Of a DNA stretch of 64,000 nt, positions 8,379 through 16,702 are shown in pieces. A program made the position numbers and the translations under genes. Numbering within the stretch: position 1 is the stretch's first letter; the number at the start of each line of letters is the position of its first letter. The stretch comes from Sphingomonas psychrotolerans. Its GTDB lineage: Bacteria > Pseudomonadota > Alphaproteobacteria > Sphingomonadales > Sphingomonadaceae. The notes under the pieces were generated by a model. The model saw only the letters and a list, made by a program, of their open reading frames with translations. It was not told the DNA's origin and did no database searches. The stretch lies in the NCBI RefSeq assembly GCF_002796605.1, contig NZ_CP024923.1, positions 620,001 through 684,000 on the forward strand. The letters run 5' to 3'.

Positions 8379-10442
8379 AGGCGCGCCCTCCTGCTCCAGG
8401 CGCCCCGCTACTCTCCGCACGAAGCCTGGCGCGCCCGGAAAGGTCAGCGAAAGATCGTACCAGCCATCCGTGTTCGCGAGGGGCCAGGCGTGCCTGCGCG
8501 CGCCAGAGCCGCGCCATTCGAGATGCTGTGCAGGGTGGGCGTTGGGCGTCACGATCAGCCCATCCCCTGCACCGACGAGGATGACGCTTCGCTTCCGCCG
8601 ATCGAACTCCCAACGAAATTGGGAAGCGAGTGCCGCGTCCGACCGGGTTCCGGCGAAATGGCGATGGAAGCCGTTTGGCCCGAGGATCCACAGATCATAG
8701 GCTGCGTCGTCTCCGACGCCCTGCCAAACGCCCGTCAGCTGCTTGCCCTCTGCCACGGTATAGCGCCGCGGGAGTCGATCGAGCGCGAGGCGATCATAGA
8801 CATGAAATACCGCGCCTGCGGTGCCCAGCGCGTGGAAGGTCAGGGCAATGTCGCTTCCAGTGCGCGTCTCGGTGACGGTTAGATGATAGGGGAGGGGCCT
8901 TGAAGGCCGCGTGCCTGGCTCCTGTTCTGGCGGATCGAGCGCCGCGGGCGCCCTGGGGACGACCTGACCCTTGATCGATGCGGCGCGCACCGCGTCGCCC
9001 CGCGGGTCCGGGATTCCGGCGGGGAACTTCACATTCGGCTTTGCGAAGTCGAATGCGGAGGTCAGGTCGCCGCACACTACGCGCCGCCATGGCGAGATGT
9101 TCGGCTCCTTTACCCCGAAGCGCTGCTCGAGGAAGCGGATCACCGAGCTGTGATCGAATATCTGCGAATTGACCCAGCCGCCGCGGCTCCACGGCGAGAT
9201 CACGTAGAGCGGGACACGGGGCCCGAGGCCATAGGGGCGTCCGCGGAACTCGGGCAGGTCGACTGCGGCGTCGGCGGCGCTCGGCACGTCGTGATATTCG
9301 CCCGCGGTGCTGACGGTGGAAGCGCCGGCAATTCCGTCGGGAGCGGCCGGATCGCGTGAGGGCGGTGCCGGCGGCGGGACATGATCGAAGAACCCGTCAT
9401 TCTCGTCGAACATGATCAGCAAAGCGGTGCGGCTCCACACCTTGGGATCGGCAGTCAATGCGGCGAGTATGTCAGCGGTATAGGCAGCGCCCTGCGCCGG
9501 GCTTGACGGACCGGGGTGCTCCGATCCCGCAGCGGTGGCGATGATGTACGAGACTTGCGGCAGCCGGCCGGCCAGCACGTCGGCGCGCAGCGCATCGACT
9601 GCGCGGGTCTGCAGCGCCCGCTCGCCAAGCGCCGGATCGGCACCGGGTGCGCGCTTGTGTGCTGCCCGGAAGGTCTCGAAGCCGACTAGGGGATTGTCAG
9701 TGAAATTATCGGCCATGTCCTGGTAGATGCGCCAGTCGACGCCTGCCGCCTGCAGCCGTTCGACATAGCTGGTCCAGCGATAGGGCTCGGCCGCGCCGCC
9801 ATCTTCGGGGAAGCTGTCGTGCGAATTGGCGATCGCCGGGCCGCCGGCGCGGCCCGACGGATCGTTGGTGCCGCTCCAGAGGAACAGCCGGTTGGTGTTG
9901 GTGCCGGTCTGGACCGAGCAATGATAGGCGTCGCAAATCGTAAAGGCGTCGGCGAGCGCGAACTGGAAGGGGATGTCCTCGCGCCGGTAATAGCCCAGCG
10001 CGCGTTCGGTCTTGGCCTCGGGCCAATGCGCCATGCGGCCCTGATCCCAGGCGCGCTGGGCGTCGGGCCAGCCGTGCGGCGTGCCTTCCATCCGCATCAG
10101 CGCCCATTCGCGCCGCGTCGCCAGATGGAAGGGGGAGACCAGGCGCGGTCCGCCGTCGCCCTTTCGATCCAGCTGTTCCCACACGGTGCGTGCCGGGCCG
10201 TTCGGCACGGCAGGCGCCAGCGGGATTGGGAAGCGATCGGCAAAGCCGCGCACGCCGCGCAGCGTCCCGAAATAATGGTCGAAGCTGCGATTCTCCTGCA
10301 TCAGGATCACGACATGCTCGACATCCTTCAGCGTGCCCGACCGCACGTCCGCCGGGATCGCCAGCGCGCGGGCGATCGAAGCCGGAAATGCCGCTGCGCC
10401 GAGCGCGCCCTTGAGCAATGTGCGACGGCGGATATCGGTCAT
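8367..10442 (-). CDS. Phosphocholine-type phospholipase C, Tat-exported
   Basis: A 691-residue bacterial phospholipase C. It hydrolyses phosphatidylcholine or related lipids to diacylglycerol and a phosphoalcohol outside the cytoplasm. A twin-arginine signal is at residues 5-12 (RRRTLLKG). The phosphoesterase domain has HVVILMQENRSFDHYFGTL (43-61), TGTNTNRLFLW (179-189) and the metal site DENDGFFDH (346-354). The C-terminal 200 residues match the two small beta domains (DUF756) of the family. It lies 71 bp downstream of a receptor gene on the same strand, beyond an intercistronic hairpin, with a DeoR regulator and permease nearby. That suggests harvesting of phosphate, glycerol or choline from lipids. 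Confidence 0.92.
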   Translation of the reverse strand: MTDIRRRTLLKGALGAAAFPASIARALAIPADVRSGTLKDVEHVVILMQENRSFDHYFGTLRGVRGFADRFPIPLAPAVPNGPARTVWEQLDRKGDGGPRLVSPFHLATRREWALMRMEGTPHGWPDAQRAWDQGRMAHWPEAKTERALGYYRREDIPFQFALADAFTICDAYHCSVQTGTNTNRLFLWSGTNDPSGRAGGPAIANSHDSFPEDGGAAEPYRWTSYVERLQAAGVDWRIYQDMADNFTDNPLVGFETFRAAHKRAPGADPALGERALQTRAVDALRADVLAGRLPQVSYIIATAAGSEHPGPSSPAQGAAYTADILAALTADPKVWSRTALLIMFDENDGFFDHVPPPAPPSRDPAAPDGIAGASTVSTAGEYHDVPSAADAAVDLPEFRGRPYGLGPRVPLYVISPWSRGGWVNSQIFDHSSVIRFLEQRFGVKEPNISPWRRVVCGDLTSAFDFAKPNVKFPAGIPDPRGDAVRAASIKGQVVPRAPAALDPPEQEPGTRPSRPLPYHLTVTETRTGSDIALTFHALGTAGAVFHVYDRLALDRLPRRYTVAEGKQLTGVWQGVGDDAAYDLWILGPNGFHRHFAGTRSDAALASQFRWEFDRRKRSVILVGAGDGLIVTPNAHPAQHLEWRGSGARRHAWPLANTDGWYDLSLTFPGAPGFVRRVAGRLEQEGAPSRA

Positions 10443-10473
10443 CTCGGCTCAGTCCCCCGGTCGATGTTGCGTA

Positions 10474-10500
10474 GGCCCCGCCGCGTCGTGCGGCAGGGCC
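10474..10500 (-). terminator. Intercistronic hairpin after a receptor gene
   Basis: GGCCCCGCCGC (10474-10484) pairs with GCGGCAGGGCC (10490-10500) over a 5-nt loop with one mismatch. It lies between the receptor stop (10514) and the phospholipase start (10442). With no T-run it may attenuate read-through or protect the receptor mRNA 3' end. Confidence 0.55.
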
Positions 10501-10513
10501 TGCAATAGCGGAT

Positions 10514-12868
10514 CTAGAAATCGAGCGTGAGCGACGCCGTGACGGTGCGCGGCGCCCCGAGGAAGGCCGAGCCGCCATCGGCGCCGGCGAGATAGCGCTC
10601 GTTGGTGAGGTTGTTGACGGTGAGCGTGAAGTCCAGCCCCTTGAGCGGCCCCGCGACCGCGCCGAGATCGACCCCGGCATAGGCGTTGGTCAGGATGAAG
10701 CTCTCCGCGACGCCTTTCCCCGCGGTGTCGATGAAGCGGTCGCCGACATATTTGGACGAGACGCCGGCCTTCCAGCCATCGTTGCGCCAATCGGCCGAGG
10801 CGACGAACATATGCTTGGGCGAATTGAACACCTGCACCCCCGGGGTGATGCCGATCGCCGCATCCTGCGCCGGATTGCCGCTGCCGAGATATTTGGCGCG
10901 GTTATAGGTGTAGGCGCCCGACAGCGTGATGCCGCCCGGGAAGCGATAGGCGAGGCTCGCCTCGACGCCGCGGCTCTTGATCCCGCCGACATTGAGATAG
11001 ATGCCGTCGACCTGGTCGAGATAGTCGATGCCGGTCACGAAGTCCGAGGGGACGAAGATGATGCGGTTGTTGAACTTGATGTCGTAGACCGTCAGCGAGC
11101 CCTGGAGGCGGGTGCCGCTGTAGCGCACGCCCAGCTCGATATTGTTCGCGGTTTCCGGTTCGATTTCACGCACCACCGCCTCGTCCTGCTCGAGCAGCCC
11201 GCGCGAGATCGCCGCGAAGTTTTGCGAATAGCCGCCGAACACCTCCAGCCCGGGGACCGGCGTCGCCCAGGTCAGGCCCACCGACAGCAAAGGATCGGAA
11301 TGGCTTTCCAGCGCGGTCCTGGCGCGATCGTTGAGCAACTCCTGCCGCGTCTGATCGAGGAAGAACTGCTTGACTCCGAAGCGTGCGCTGAGCCCGCCCC
11401 AGGTCAACACGTCCTCGGCATAATACATGAACTCGTCGACGCCGTAATCGGTGCTGAACTGCACCCAATAGGGCTTGTCGTTGAAGGCATAACCCACGCG
11501 CGCATCGGTGAGCTTGTGCCAGTCGCGCACGTTGTTCGAACGGCCATTCTCGTACCAGATGCCTGCACGAAACAGATTGGTGACGTCTCCGAATTCGTGC
11601 TTCCAGTCGAAGTCGACCAGCGCGCCGAGGCGGCGGTTCTTGTAATGCGTGTGCCGATAGGACTGCACCGGGGCGGAGCCCGCTGCATAGCAGGACGGAT
11701 CATATTGGGCGGGGATTCCGGCGGAGCCGACGCAGCCGGCGGTCATCGCTGCGGTGGCGCCGGTGGGTGTGACGAAATAGATCTGGCCGATATTGGCGCC
11801 GCCGCGCACGGTGCCGCCGCCGAGGAACTCGCTATTGGGCGCCCCGGCGCCGTCATTGGTGACGTCGACCAGGTACGGCGGAATCCAGTCGCCGCGGCCG
11901 CGCATCTTATGGCCATAGCCCGAGACGGTGAGGTTGATTTCGCCCGCCTCGACATGCGCCTTCAAATAGCCCAGCAAATTCTTGCGCAGCGCACGCGATC
12001 CCGAGCGATAATTCTGGTCGATATAGGGAATGCCGGTCCACTCGCCGAGCAGCCCGTCGGCATGGGGATTGTTGGCGAACCCCGCGGCGGAGACCGAGCC
12101 ATATTCGGACTCGTCGGCGTCGTCATAGGAGGCATAAGCAGTCAGATCGATCCCGGCGAGCTTGCTGGTGATCTTGCCGGCGAGATGATCGCGGCGGCTG
12201 TGGCCCGAGCCGTCGATCCAGTCGTGCGAGCGCGATGCCGAGGCGCTGATCCACGCATAGGTGTCCGGCGCGATCTCGCCGGTGTCCGCCCGGATATAGG
12301 CCTTGCGCGACGAATAATCGCCGCCGGCAAGGACGACGCGCAACCGGCGTTCCTGCGCCGGATCCGACGTGACATAATTGAGCGTCCCGCCCAGCGCTTC
12401 GTTCGAACGCGAGGCGATGTCGCCAGTGCCCTGCGATACCTGCACGGTCGCGAGGTTGAGCACGTCGAGATAGCGATTGGCGCGCGAACCGCCGCCATAG
12501 CCCGAGCCGCCATTCGGGATGCCGTCGATCGTAGTGCCGATCTGCTGGGTGTCGCGATTGGTAGTGAAGCCGCGGATCGTGATCGACGTTGCCCAGTCGG
12601 ACGAGCCGAACGCGTCGCCTTCGGTGACCAGCACGCCGGGCAATTCGTTGAGCACGTCGTTGACGCTGGTGAGTGCCGACAGACGCTCGATCATCGCCTC
12701 GGTGACCTTGGTATTTGCGAAGCTGACCGCCTGGCCGACGACGACGATGTCGTTGCCCGCTTCCTGCGCGGCCACTGTCTCGCCGCTGTTCGGCGCAGTC
12801 TGGGCGTAGGCGCCGGTCGTGGCGGTCACGATCGCGGCAAGCGCCGCGCCGGTTTTCCAAATGTGCAT
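10514..12868 (-). CDS. TonB-dependent receptor (phospholipase locus)
   Basis: A 784-residue outer-membrane receptor. The signal peptide spans about residues 1-22 (MHIWKTGAALAAIVTATTGA). A NDIVVVGQAVSF TonB-box-like stretch is followed by a plug with LNELPGVLVTEGDAFGSSDW and TIRGFTTNRDTQQIGTTIDG. The barrel ends RTVTASLTLDF. ATG 12868 is chosen over an in-frame start 96 bp upstream because an excellent GGAGG lies just before it and the signal peptide then begins correctly. It precedes the phospholipase C gene on the same strand, so it may import a product or cofactor of lipid hydrolysis. It is divergent from the DeoR regulator. Confidence 0.93.
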   Translation of the reverse strand: MHIWKTGAALAAIVTATTGAYAQTAPNSGETVAAQEAGNDIVVVGQAVSFANTKVTEAMIERLSALTSVNDVLNELPGVLVTEGDAFGSSDWATSITIRGFTTNRDTQQIGTTIDGIPNGGSGYGGGSRANRYLDVLNLATVQVSQGTGDIASRSNEALGGTLNYVTSDPAQERRLRVVLAGGDYSSRKAYIRADTGEIAPDTYAWISASASRSHDWIDGSGHSRRDHLAGKITSKLAGIDLTAYASYDDADESEYGSVSAAGFANNPHADGLLGEWTGIPYIDQNYRSGSRALRKNLLGYLKAHVEAGEINLTVSGYGHKMRGRGDWIPPYLVDVTNDGAGAPNSEFLGGGTVRGGANIGQIYFVTPTGATAAMTAGCVGSAGIPAQYDPSCYAAGSAPVQSYRHTHYKNRRLGALVDFDWKHEFGDVTNLFRAGIWYENGRSNNVRDWHKLTDARVGYAFNDKPYWVQFSTDYGVDEFMYYAEDVLTWGGLSARFGVKQFFLDQTRQELLNDRARTALESHSDPLLSVGLTWATPVPGLEVFGGYSQNFAAISRGLLEQDEAVVREIEPETANNIELGVRYSGTRLQGSLTVYDIKFNNRIIFVPSDFVTGIDYLDQVDGIYLNVGGIKSRGVEASLAYRFPGGITLSGAYTYNRAKYLGSGNPAQDAAIGITPGVQVFNSPKHMFVASADWRNDGWKAGVSSKYVGDRFIDTAGKGVAESFILTNAYAGVDLGAVAGPLKGLDFTLTVNNLTNERYLAGADGGSAFLGAPRTVTASLTLDF

Positions 12869-12933
12869 GGATACCCTCCTTGGACAGGCGACAACGCCCG
12901 ATGTTGCGATGCAGCAACTAGGCAAAGGCAATG

Positions 12934-12969
12934 ACAATGATGTGACGATTTGTGGTAAGAACAATGATG
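12934..12969. promoter_or_regulatory. Direct repeats in the DeoR/receptor spacer
   Basis: ACAATGATG occurs at 12934-12942 and again at 12961-12969, a start-to-start distance of 27 bp, in the 180-bp region between divergent receptor and DeoR genes. DeoR/GlpR-type repressors often bind repeated short sites, so this is a candidate operator. The base composition here is clearly more AT-rich than in the flanking genes. Confidence 0.4.
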
Positions 12970-13048
12970 GATGTGGATTTTTGTGGGATTGTATTTTGAC
13001 GCGCGATGCGCGAGACCTCCTGGCTTCCGTCTCGCCCAGGATCTGTCC

Positions 13049-13810
13049 GTGATTCAGTCCACGCGCCTCGCCACCATCCTGGATTTACTCGAGGAGCGGC
13101 GTTCCTGCTCGATCACCGAGCTTGCCCGGCAATTCGCCGTTTCGGAGGAGACCATCCGCCGCGACGTGAAGCAGCTCGAGGCGAGCGGCCGCGTCTATAA
13201 AGTGCACGGCGGAGTCCGCTTGCCCGACAATCTGCTCGAGGCCCCGTATCGGCTGCGGCTCGGTGAAAATGCCGATGCCAAGCGGGCCATCGCCGCGCGG
13301 GCGGCGTCGCTAGTCGAGGACGGCATGACCGTGCTGATCGATTCGGGCACGAGCGCGTTCTGGTTTGCCCGCGCGCTGGCACAGGTGCGGGGGCTGACCA
13401 TCGTCACCAACAGCCTCGAAGTGGCGCAGGAAGTGCTCGGCCGTAACGACACCCGGCTGTTTCTAGCGGGGGGCGCGATGAACGTGGATTACCGCGCTGG
13501 CTTCGGCGCCGAGGCAATTGCCTATAGCCGCGGCTTCGCTCCCGATATTTGCGTGCTGTCGATGGGGGCGATCGAGGCGGAGCGCGGGTTCCTCGATTTC
13601 GAGCCCGAGGAGGCGGCGTACAAGCGTGCGCTGCTCGACCGTCCCCGGCGGGTGATGGTGCTCGCCGACGCGAGCAAGTTCGCGCGCGAGGGGACCGTGC
13701 ACGTCGCGGGTTTCGAGGCAGTCGATGATCTGGTCACCGATCGTTCGCCGCCGGTCGGCATCGTGCAGGCTGCGGAAGGTGCGGGTACGCGCATCCACGT
13801 CACGAACTGA
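13049..13810 (+). CDS. DeoR/GlpR-family transcriptional regulator
   Basis: A 253-residue repressor. The N-terminal winged helix-turn-helix has CSITELARQFAVSEETIRRD and the family-typical GRVYKVHGGV. The C-terminal effector domain follows the DeoR sensor fold (LVEDGMTVLIDSGTS; LTIVTNSLEVAQEV; FLAGGAM; DASKFAREG), which binds sugar phosphates or glycerol-3-phosphate. I chose GTG 13049 because AGGAT lies upstream and the protein then starts at the usual distance from the HTH; a longer in-frame start at 12971 is unlikely. It is divergent from the receptor/phospholipase genes and overlaps the convergent permease by 11 bp. A glycerol-phosphate-like inducer would suit the locus. Confidence 0.88.
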   Translation: MIQSTRLATILDLLEERRSCSITELARQFAVSEETIRRDVKQLEASGRVYKVHGGVRLPDNLLEAPYRLRLGENADAKRAIAARAASLVEDGMTVLIDSGTSAFWFARALAQVRGLTIVTNSLEVAQEVLGRNDTRLFLAGGAMNVDYRAGFGAEAIAYSRGFAPDICVLSMGAIEAERGFLDFEPEEAAYKRALLDRPRRVMVLADASKFAREGTVHVAGFEAVDDLVTDRSPPVGIVQAAEGAGTRIHVTN

Positions 13811-15152
13811 CGCTCGGCCTCAGCCCCAGGTCGCGCGTCCAACGCTGCGGGCGCGCGGCGAGATGAAGCGCAGACAACAGCGTGAGCAGCGCGACCAGCG
13901 CAGCGACGCCGTAGACACAGTCGATGAAGAAGCGCAGCCACGCGATCTTCGGCGCGGCGAGGCTGCGGTACAGCAGCAGGCCGACGCTGCCGCCATAGCC
14001 TCCCGCATCGGCGACATAGATGAGGAAGCCGGCATTGGCGGGCTGGCCCAGAGTCGCGATCAGCCGGTCGAACAGCATCGCGCTGAACGGCACATAGCCC
14101 AGATAGAGGCCGGTCCCGACGAGGATCATCCAGGCGAGCGGCCCGATCCAGCCCGCCTGGAAGGCGAGCGTCCCGCCGGCGAGCAGCAGCGCGCCGGCGA
14201 AGATCGCCGCATGCAGCGCCAGCAGCGCGCGCATATTGTCGCGGATCAGCACCCCTGCCGCGAGCCCGCACAGTACAATCACCGCGACCGGCGCCTCGCT
14301 GAGCGAGAAGATCGAAGCCATATCCGCATAGCCGAGTTCGGCCCACAGCTCGGGCGCGAAATTGTCGCGGAAGTCGCGCAGCGCGGACAGCGCCACATAG
14401 GCCGTGATCAGCATCGTCAACGGGAGCCAGTTGCGGCGCAGCAATGCGATGCGCCCGGCGCGGTTCATCGGGGCGCGTCGCCCGCGCTGGCGTTCGTCCT
14501 CGGCGTCGGGGGGCGGGGTGCGATCGAGCAGCCACAGGCTGGCGATCAGCAATGGCGCGAACAGCAGGCCGGTGAGCGCCGGCATCCAGAACGCGCCGAT
14601 TCCGGCCTGGAGCAGCAGCGTTCCGACCGATTTCATCAGGCCCGACGATAGAATGAAGCTCGCCGAGAGCATGGCCGCGAGGATCTCCGATGTGCGTCGC
14701 CCCTCGAGATAGGCGAACACCAGGCCCCAGACCATCCCGAGCGGCAGTCCGTTCAGAAGCAGGCAGGCGACGCCCCAGCCCGGCGGGACCAGAGGAAAGG
14801 CAAGCAGTGCCAGCCAGGAGACGCCGATCAGCGACAGGATCGTCGTGGCGCGCCCGTTGCGACCCTGCTCGGCGATGACCCGGATGCCGATGATCTTCGA
14901 GAGCGCATAGCCGATCACTTGCGCCAGCAGCAGCGCGGTCTTGTAGTCGAGCCAGCCGAGCCAGGGCGCGACATCCGCATAGGTCGCCGCGGCGATCGGC
15001 TTTCGAAACGCGTACATCGCCAGATAGGTGAGGAAGGCCGCGACGCCGGCGAGCAGCCGCGCAGATGCCTTGGGCGGCGCAACTGGATCGATAGGATTCC
15101 GCCGGCGCGCCTGCATGCGCGCCGCGGTGGCGCAGCTTCGCGACAACATCAT
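13800..15152 (-). CDS. MFS-like permease (DUF5690-type)
   Basis: A 450-residue inner-membrane protein with about 12 hydrophobic segments. The first transmembrane part, FLTYLAMYAFRKPIAAATY, resembles both glycerol-phosphate/hexose-phosphate antiporters of the MFS and the DUF5690 family. A charged cytoplasmic loop (DAEDERQRGRRAPMNR) splits the two halves. The start is uncertain: ATGs at 15152/15149 and 15116 all lack a clear ribosome-binding site. It converges on the DeoR gene with an 11-bp overlap. Beside a phospholipase C and a GlpR-like regulator, uptake of an organophosphate is the natural guess, but that is inference from context. Confidence 0.75.
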   Translation of the reverse strand: MMLSRSCATAARMQARRRNPIDPVAPPKASARLLAGVAAFLTYLAMYAFRKPIAAATYADVAPWLGWLDYKTALLLAQVIGYALSKIIGIRVIAEQGRNGRATTILSLIGVSWLALLAFPLVPPGWGVACLLLNGLPLGMVWGLVFAYLEGRRTSEILAAMLSASFILSSGLMKSVGTLLLQAGIGAFWMPALTGLLFAPLLIASLWLLDRTPPPDAEDERQRGRRAPMNRAGRIALLRRNWLPLTMLITAYVALSALRDFRDNFAPELWAELGYADMASIFSLSEAPVAVIVLCGLAAGVLIRDNMRALLALHAAIFAGALLLAGGTLAFQAGWIGPLAWMILVGTGLYLGYVPFSAMLFDRLIATLGQPANAGFLIYVADAGGYGGSVGLLLYRSLAAPKIAWLRFFIDCVYGVAALVALLTLLSALHLAARPQRWTRDLGLRPSVSS

Positions 15153-15199
15153 TACGCCGGACCGCGCATCGCGCTTTCGCCGATACTCAGCTCTCGATG

Positions 15200-15358
15200 C
15201 TAACGCACCCGTGCGCCTTGAGCGACGATCTTCCCGTTTTCCTCGATCTCGATTGCGGAGTGCTCAGCGCCCTCCGGCGAGTTGACGCGCAGGTCTCGTT
15301 CGAGGACCAAAAGCGGCCGGGCCCGCTGGCAGCAAGCGTGATCCGCAGCCTGCCGAAG
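15200..15358 (-). pseudogene. Possible remnant of an unidentified gene's 3' end
   Basis: Between the GntR stop and the permease start the minus strand shows coding-like codon use. One frame reads GRLRITLAASGPGR, then after a presumed one-base loss in a T-run another continues LVLERDLRVNSPEG and ends EENGKIVAQGARVR before TAG at 15200-15202. It could be the C-terminal strand region of a lost gene. I recognise no family and the evidence is thin. Confidence 0.25.
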
Positions 15359-16144
15359 TCACCCTGTCTGCTCCACGTTTCGAAATTCCGTCCTTTCCGC
15401 CGCCAAACCCCGGGGGAGACCGTCGCCGGCCGGTTTCGCGATCCGGTCCGGCCCTTCGTTGACGACCGCCAGCATGGCCATCGCCGCTCCATCGGCGTCG
15501 CGTTGTTCGATAGCGTCGGCGACCGCGGCATGGGCCGCGACGATCGCCGCCATGTCTTCGGGCTGATTCGGAGTGCTGAAGGAGAAATACGCCCCCAGCG
15601 CCACCTCGATCACGCTGGCGAAAGACCGAAACAGCGGGTTGCCCGATGCCACCGCGACGGCAACGTGAAACTCCAGATCGGCTTTCGCGAAAGCGTGGCG
15701 GTTCGCTCCCGCCAACGCCATTGCCGCAAGCGCAGCGCGCATCGCTGCGACGTGGTTTGGCGTACGCATTCGTGAAGCGAGCGCAGCACTCGCGGGCTCC
15801 ACCGCCCGCCGCATCTGGCTCAGGTGCTCGACGAAACCCGAATCCAGCCCGACGTCGACGCGCCAGGCGAGCACGTCTGCATCAAACCAGTTCCAGTGTT
15901 CAGGGGGCAGAACGCGGGTCCCGACTCGCGCCTTCGCCGTCACCATCCCCTTTGCGACCAGCGTCTTGGTGACTTCCCGCATGAGCACGCGCGATGCGCC
16001 AAAGCGCTCGAAGAGTTCGGATACGGTAGGCAACCTGCTTCCCGCCGGGCGCGTTCCTGAAAGGATTTCCGAGCCTAGAATCGCGACGATCTCGTCATGC
16101 CCGACATGCCGCTCAACGCGTTGCAGAGTTCGGCTATCGGCCAT
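15359..16144 (-). CDS. GntR-family regulator, FadR/FCD subfamily
   Basis: A 261-residue regulator with an N-terminal winged helix (EIVAILGSEILSGTRPAGSR; FGASRVLMREVTKTL; ARVGTRVLP) and an all-helical FCD ligand domain (SQMRRAVEPASAALA; DLEFHVAVAVASGNPLF; AAHAAVADAIEQRDA). The FCD metal-site pattern D-x3-H is in DLEFH. Such proteins respond to sugar acids and other carboxylates. The start is ATG 16144; a TTG at 16147 fits GGAGG spacing slightly better. An inverted repeat lies just upstream and may be its own operator. It sits head-to-head with the halogenase-locus receptor across a 558-bp spacer and upstream of the permease. Confidence 0.87.
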   Translation of the reverse strand: MADSRTLQRVERHVGHDEIVAILGSEILSGTRPAGSRLPTVSELFERFGASRVLMREVTKTLVAKGMVTAKARVGTRVLPPEHWNWFDADVLAWRVDVGLDSGFVEHLSQMRRAVEPASAALASRMRTPNHVAAMRAALAAMALAGANRHAFAKADLEFHVAVAVASGNPLFRSFASVIEVALGAYFSFSTPNQPEDMAAIVAAHAAVADAIEQRDADGAAMAMLAVVNEGPDRIAKPAGDGLPRGLAAERTEFRNVEQTG

Positions 16145-16163
16145 CAAAATGTCGTGCCCCTCC

Positions 16164-16183
16164 GCAAATCACCAACCATTTGC
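16164..16183. promoter_or_regulatory. Inverted repeat upstream of the GntR gene
   Basis: GCAAAT (16164-16169) and ATTTGC (16178-16183) form an inverted repeat with an 8-bp spacer, 20 bp before the GntR start and just ahead of its ribosome-binding site. The position suits autorepression. Confidence 0.4.
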
Positions 16184-16292
16184 AGGCCTTCTGCGCCGCC
16201 ATGGCCGTGAAAATTATCCGGTACGTCCGAAAAAAATACCCGAACGCACCTGCGCGCACCTTGCGAGACATCCGCGACGTCCCGGCAGGCGG

Positions 16293-16306
16293 TGTTAGCG
16301 CTCTCA
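16293..16306. promoter_or_regulatory. Distal LacI-type operator match
   Basis: TGTTAGCGCT (16293-16302) followed by CTCA repeats the first ten bases of the proximal operator at 16621. LacI-family operators have a central CG and often the TGTTAGCGCTAACA form. The two sites lie 328 bp apart, a distance compatible with DNA looping. Confidence 0.45.
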
Positions 16307-16587
16307 TGCTGAACTGCGCGACGGCATGCAACCCATCGTATTTCCGGGTGGAGCACTCCTTCATAGGTAAACGCACAAATCATACCTCAAAACGCATAAA
16401 CCGTGATAATATATATACTTACTTGAATGACACCGCGATCAGTTCGGCGCCGTGTGGCTTTGAAGGACCGTTGCGAAGCTTTCCACGTTGGCCGCGGAAC
16501 TGGTAACGTTATCAACGCGAGGTCAAATCAGTGCTTCGTGATGACTCGACCGATTCTTGAGCCGACTTGCGCTGATTGATAAGATTA

Positions 16588-16634
16588 TTGCTGGACGTCG
16601 AACGGTAATACTAATAATCCTGTTAGCGCTACCT
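16588..16634 (+). promoter_or_regulatory. Putative promoter and proximal LacI operator
   Basis: TTGCTG (16588-16593), 18 bp, then TAATAA (16612-16617) form a plausible promoter. TGTTAGCGCTACCT (16621-16634) follows and would cover the transcription start. It closely resembles the LacI-type operator I recall upstream of the Caulobacter xylose genes. The LacI gene of this locus is at 22954. Confidence 0.6.
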
Positions 16635-16702
16635 TGCCCGTTAGAGGCGTGGTGCGTGGCTGCGGGAATGCCCTGCCGCGGCCCTTCTGGAGGGGAGATC
16701 GA

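Larger units (their letters stand above)
16184..16702. promoter_or_regulatory. Receptor leader and control region with an AT-rich island
   Basis: This 519-bp non-coding stretch lies between GntR and the halogenase-locus receptor. It has an AT-rich island (about 16376-16432, including a run of TA steps near 16410) in otherwise GC-rich DNA, two LacI-type operator matches (16293 and 16621), and a promoter candidate near 16588-16617. No convincing small gene was found in either strand. Confidence 0.6.

Noticed and set aside
10811..12934. 707-codon plus-strand frame opposite the phospholipase-locus receptor
   Set aside because: Antisense shadow of a clear TonB-dependent receptor; no ribosome-binding site or recognisable domain.
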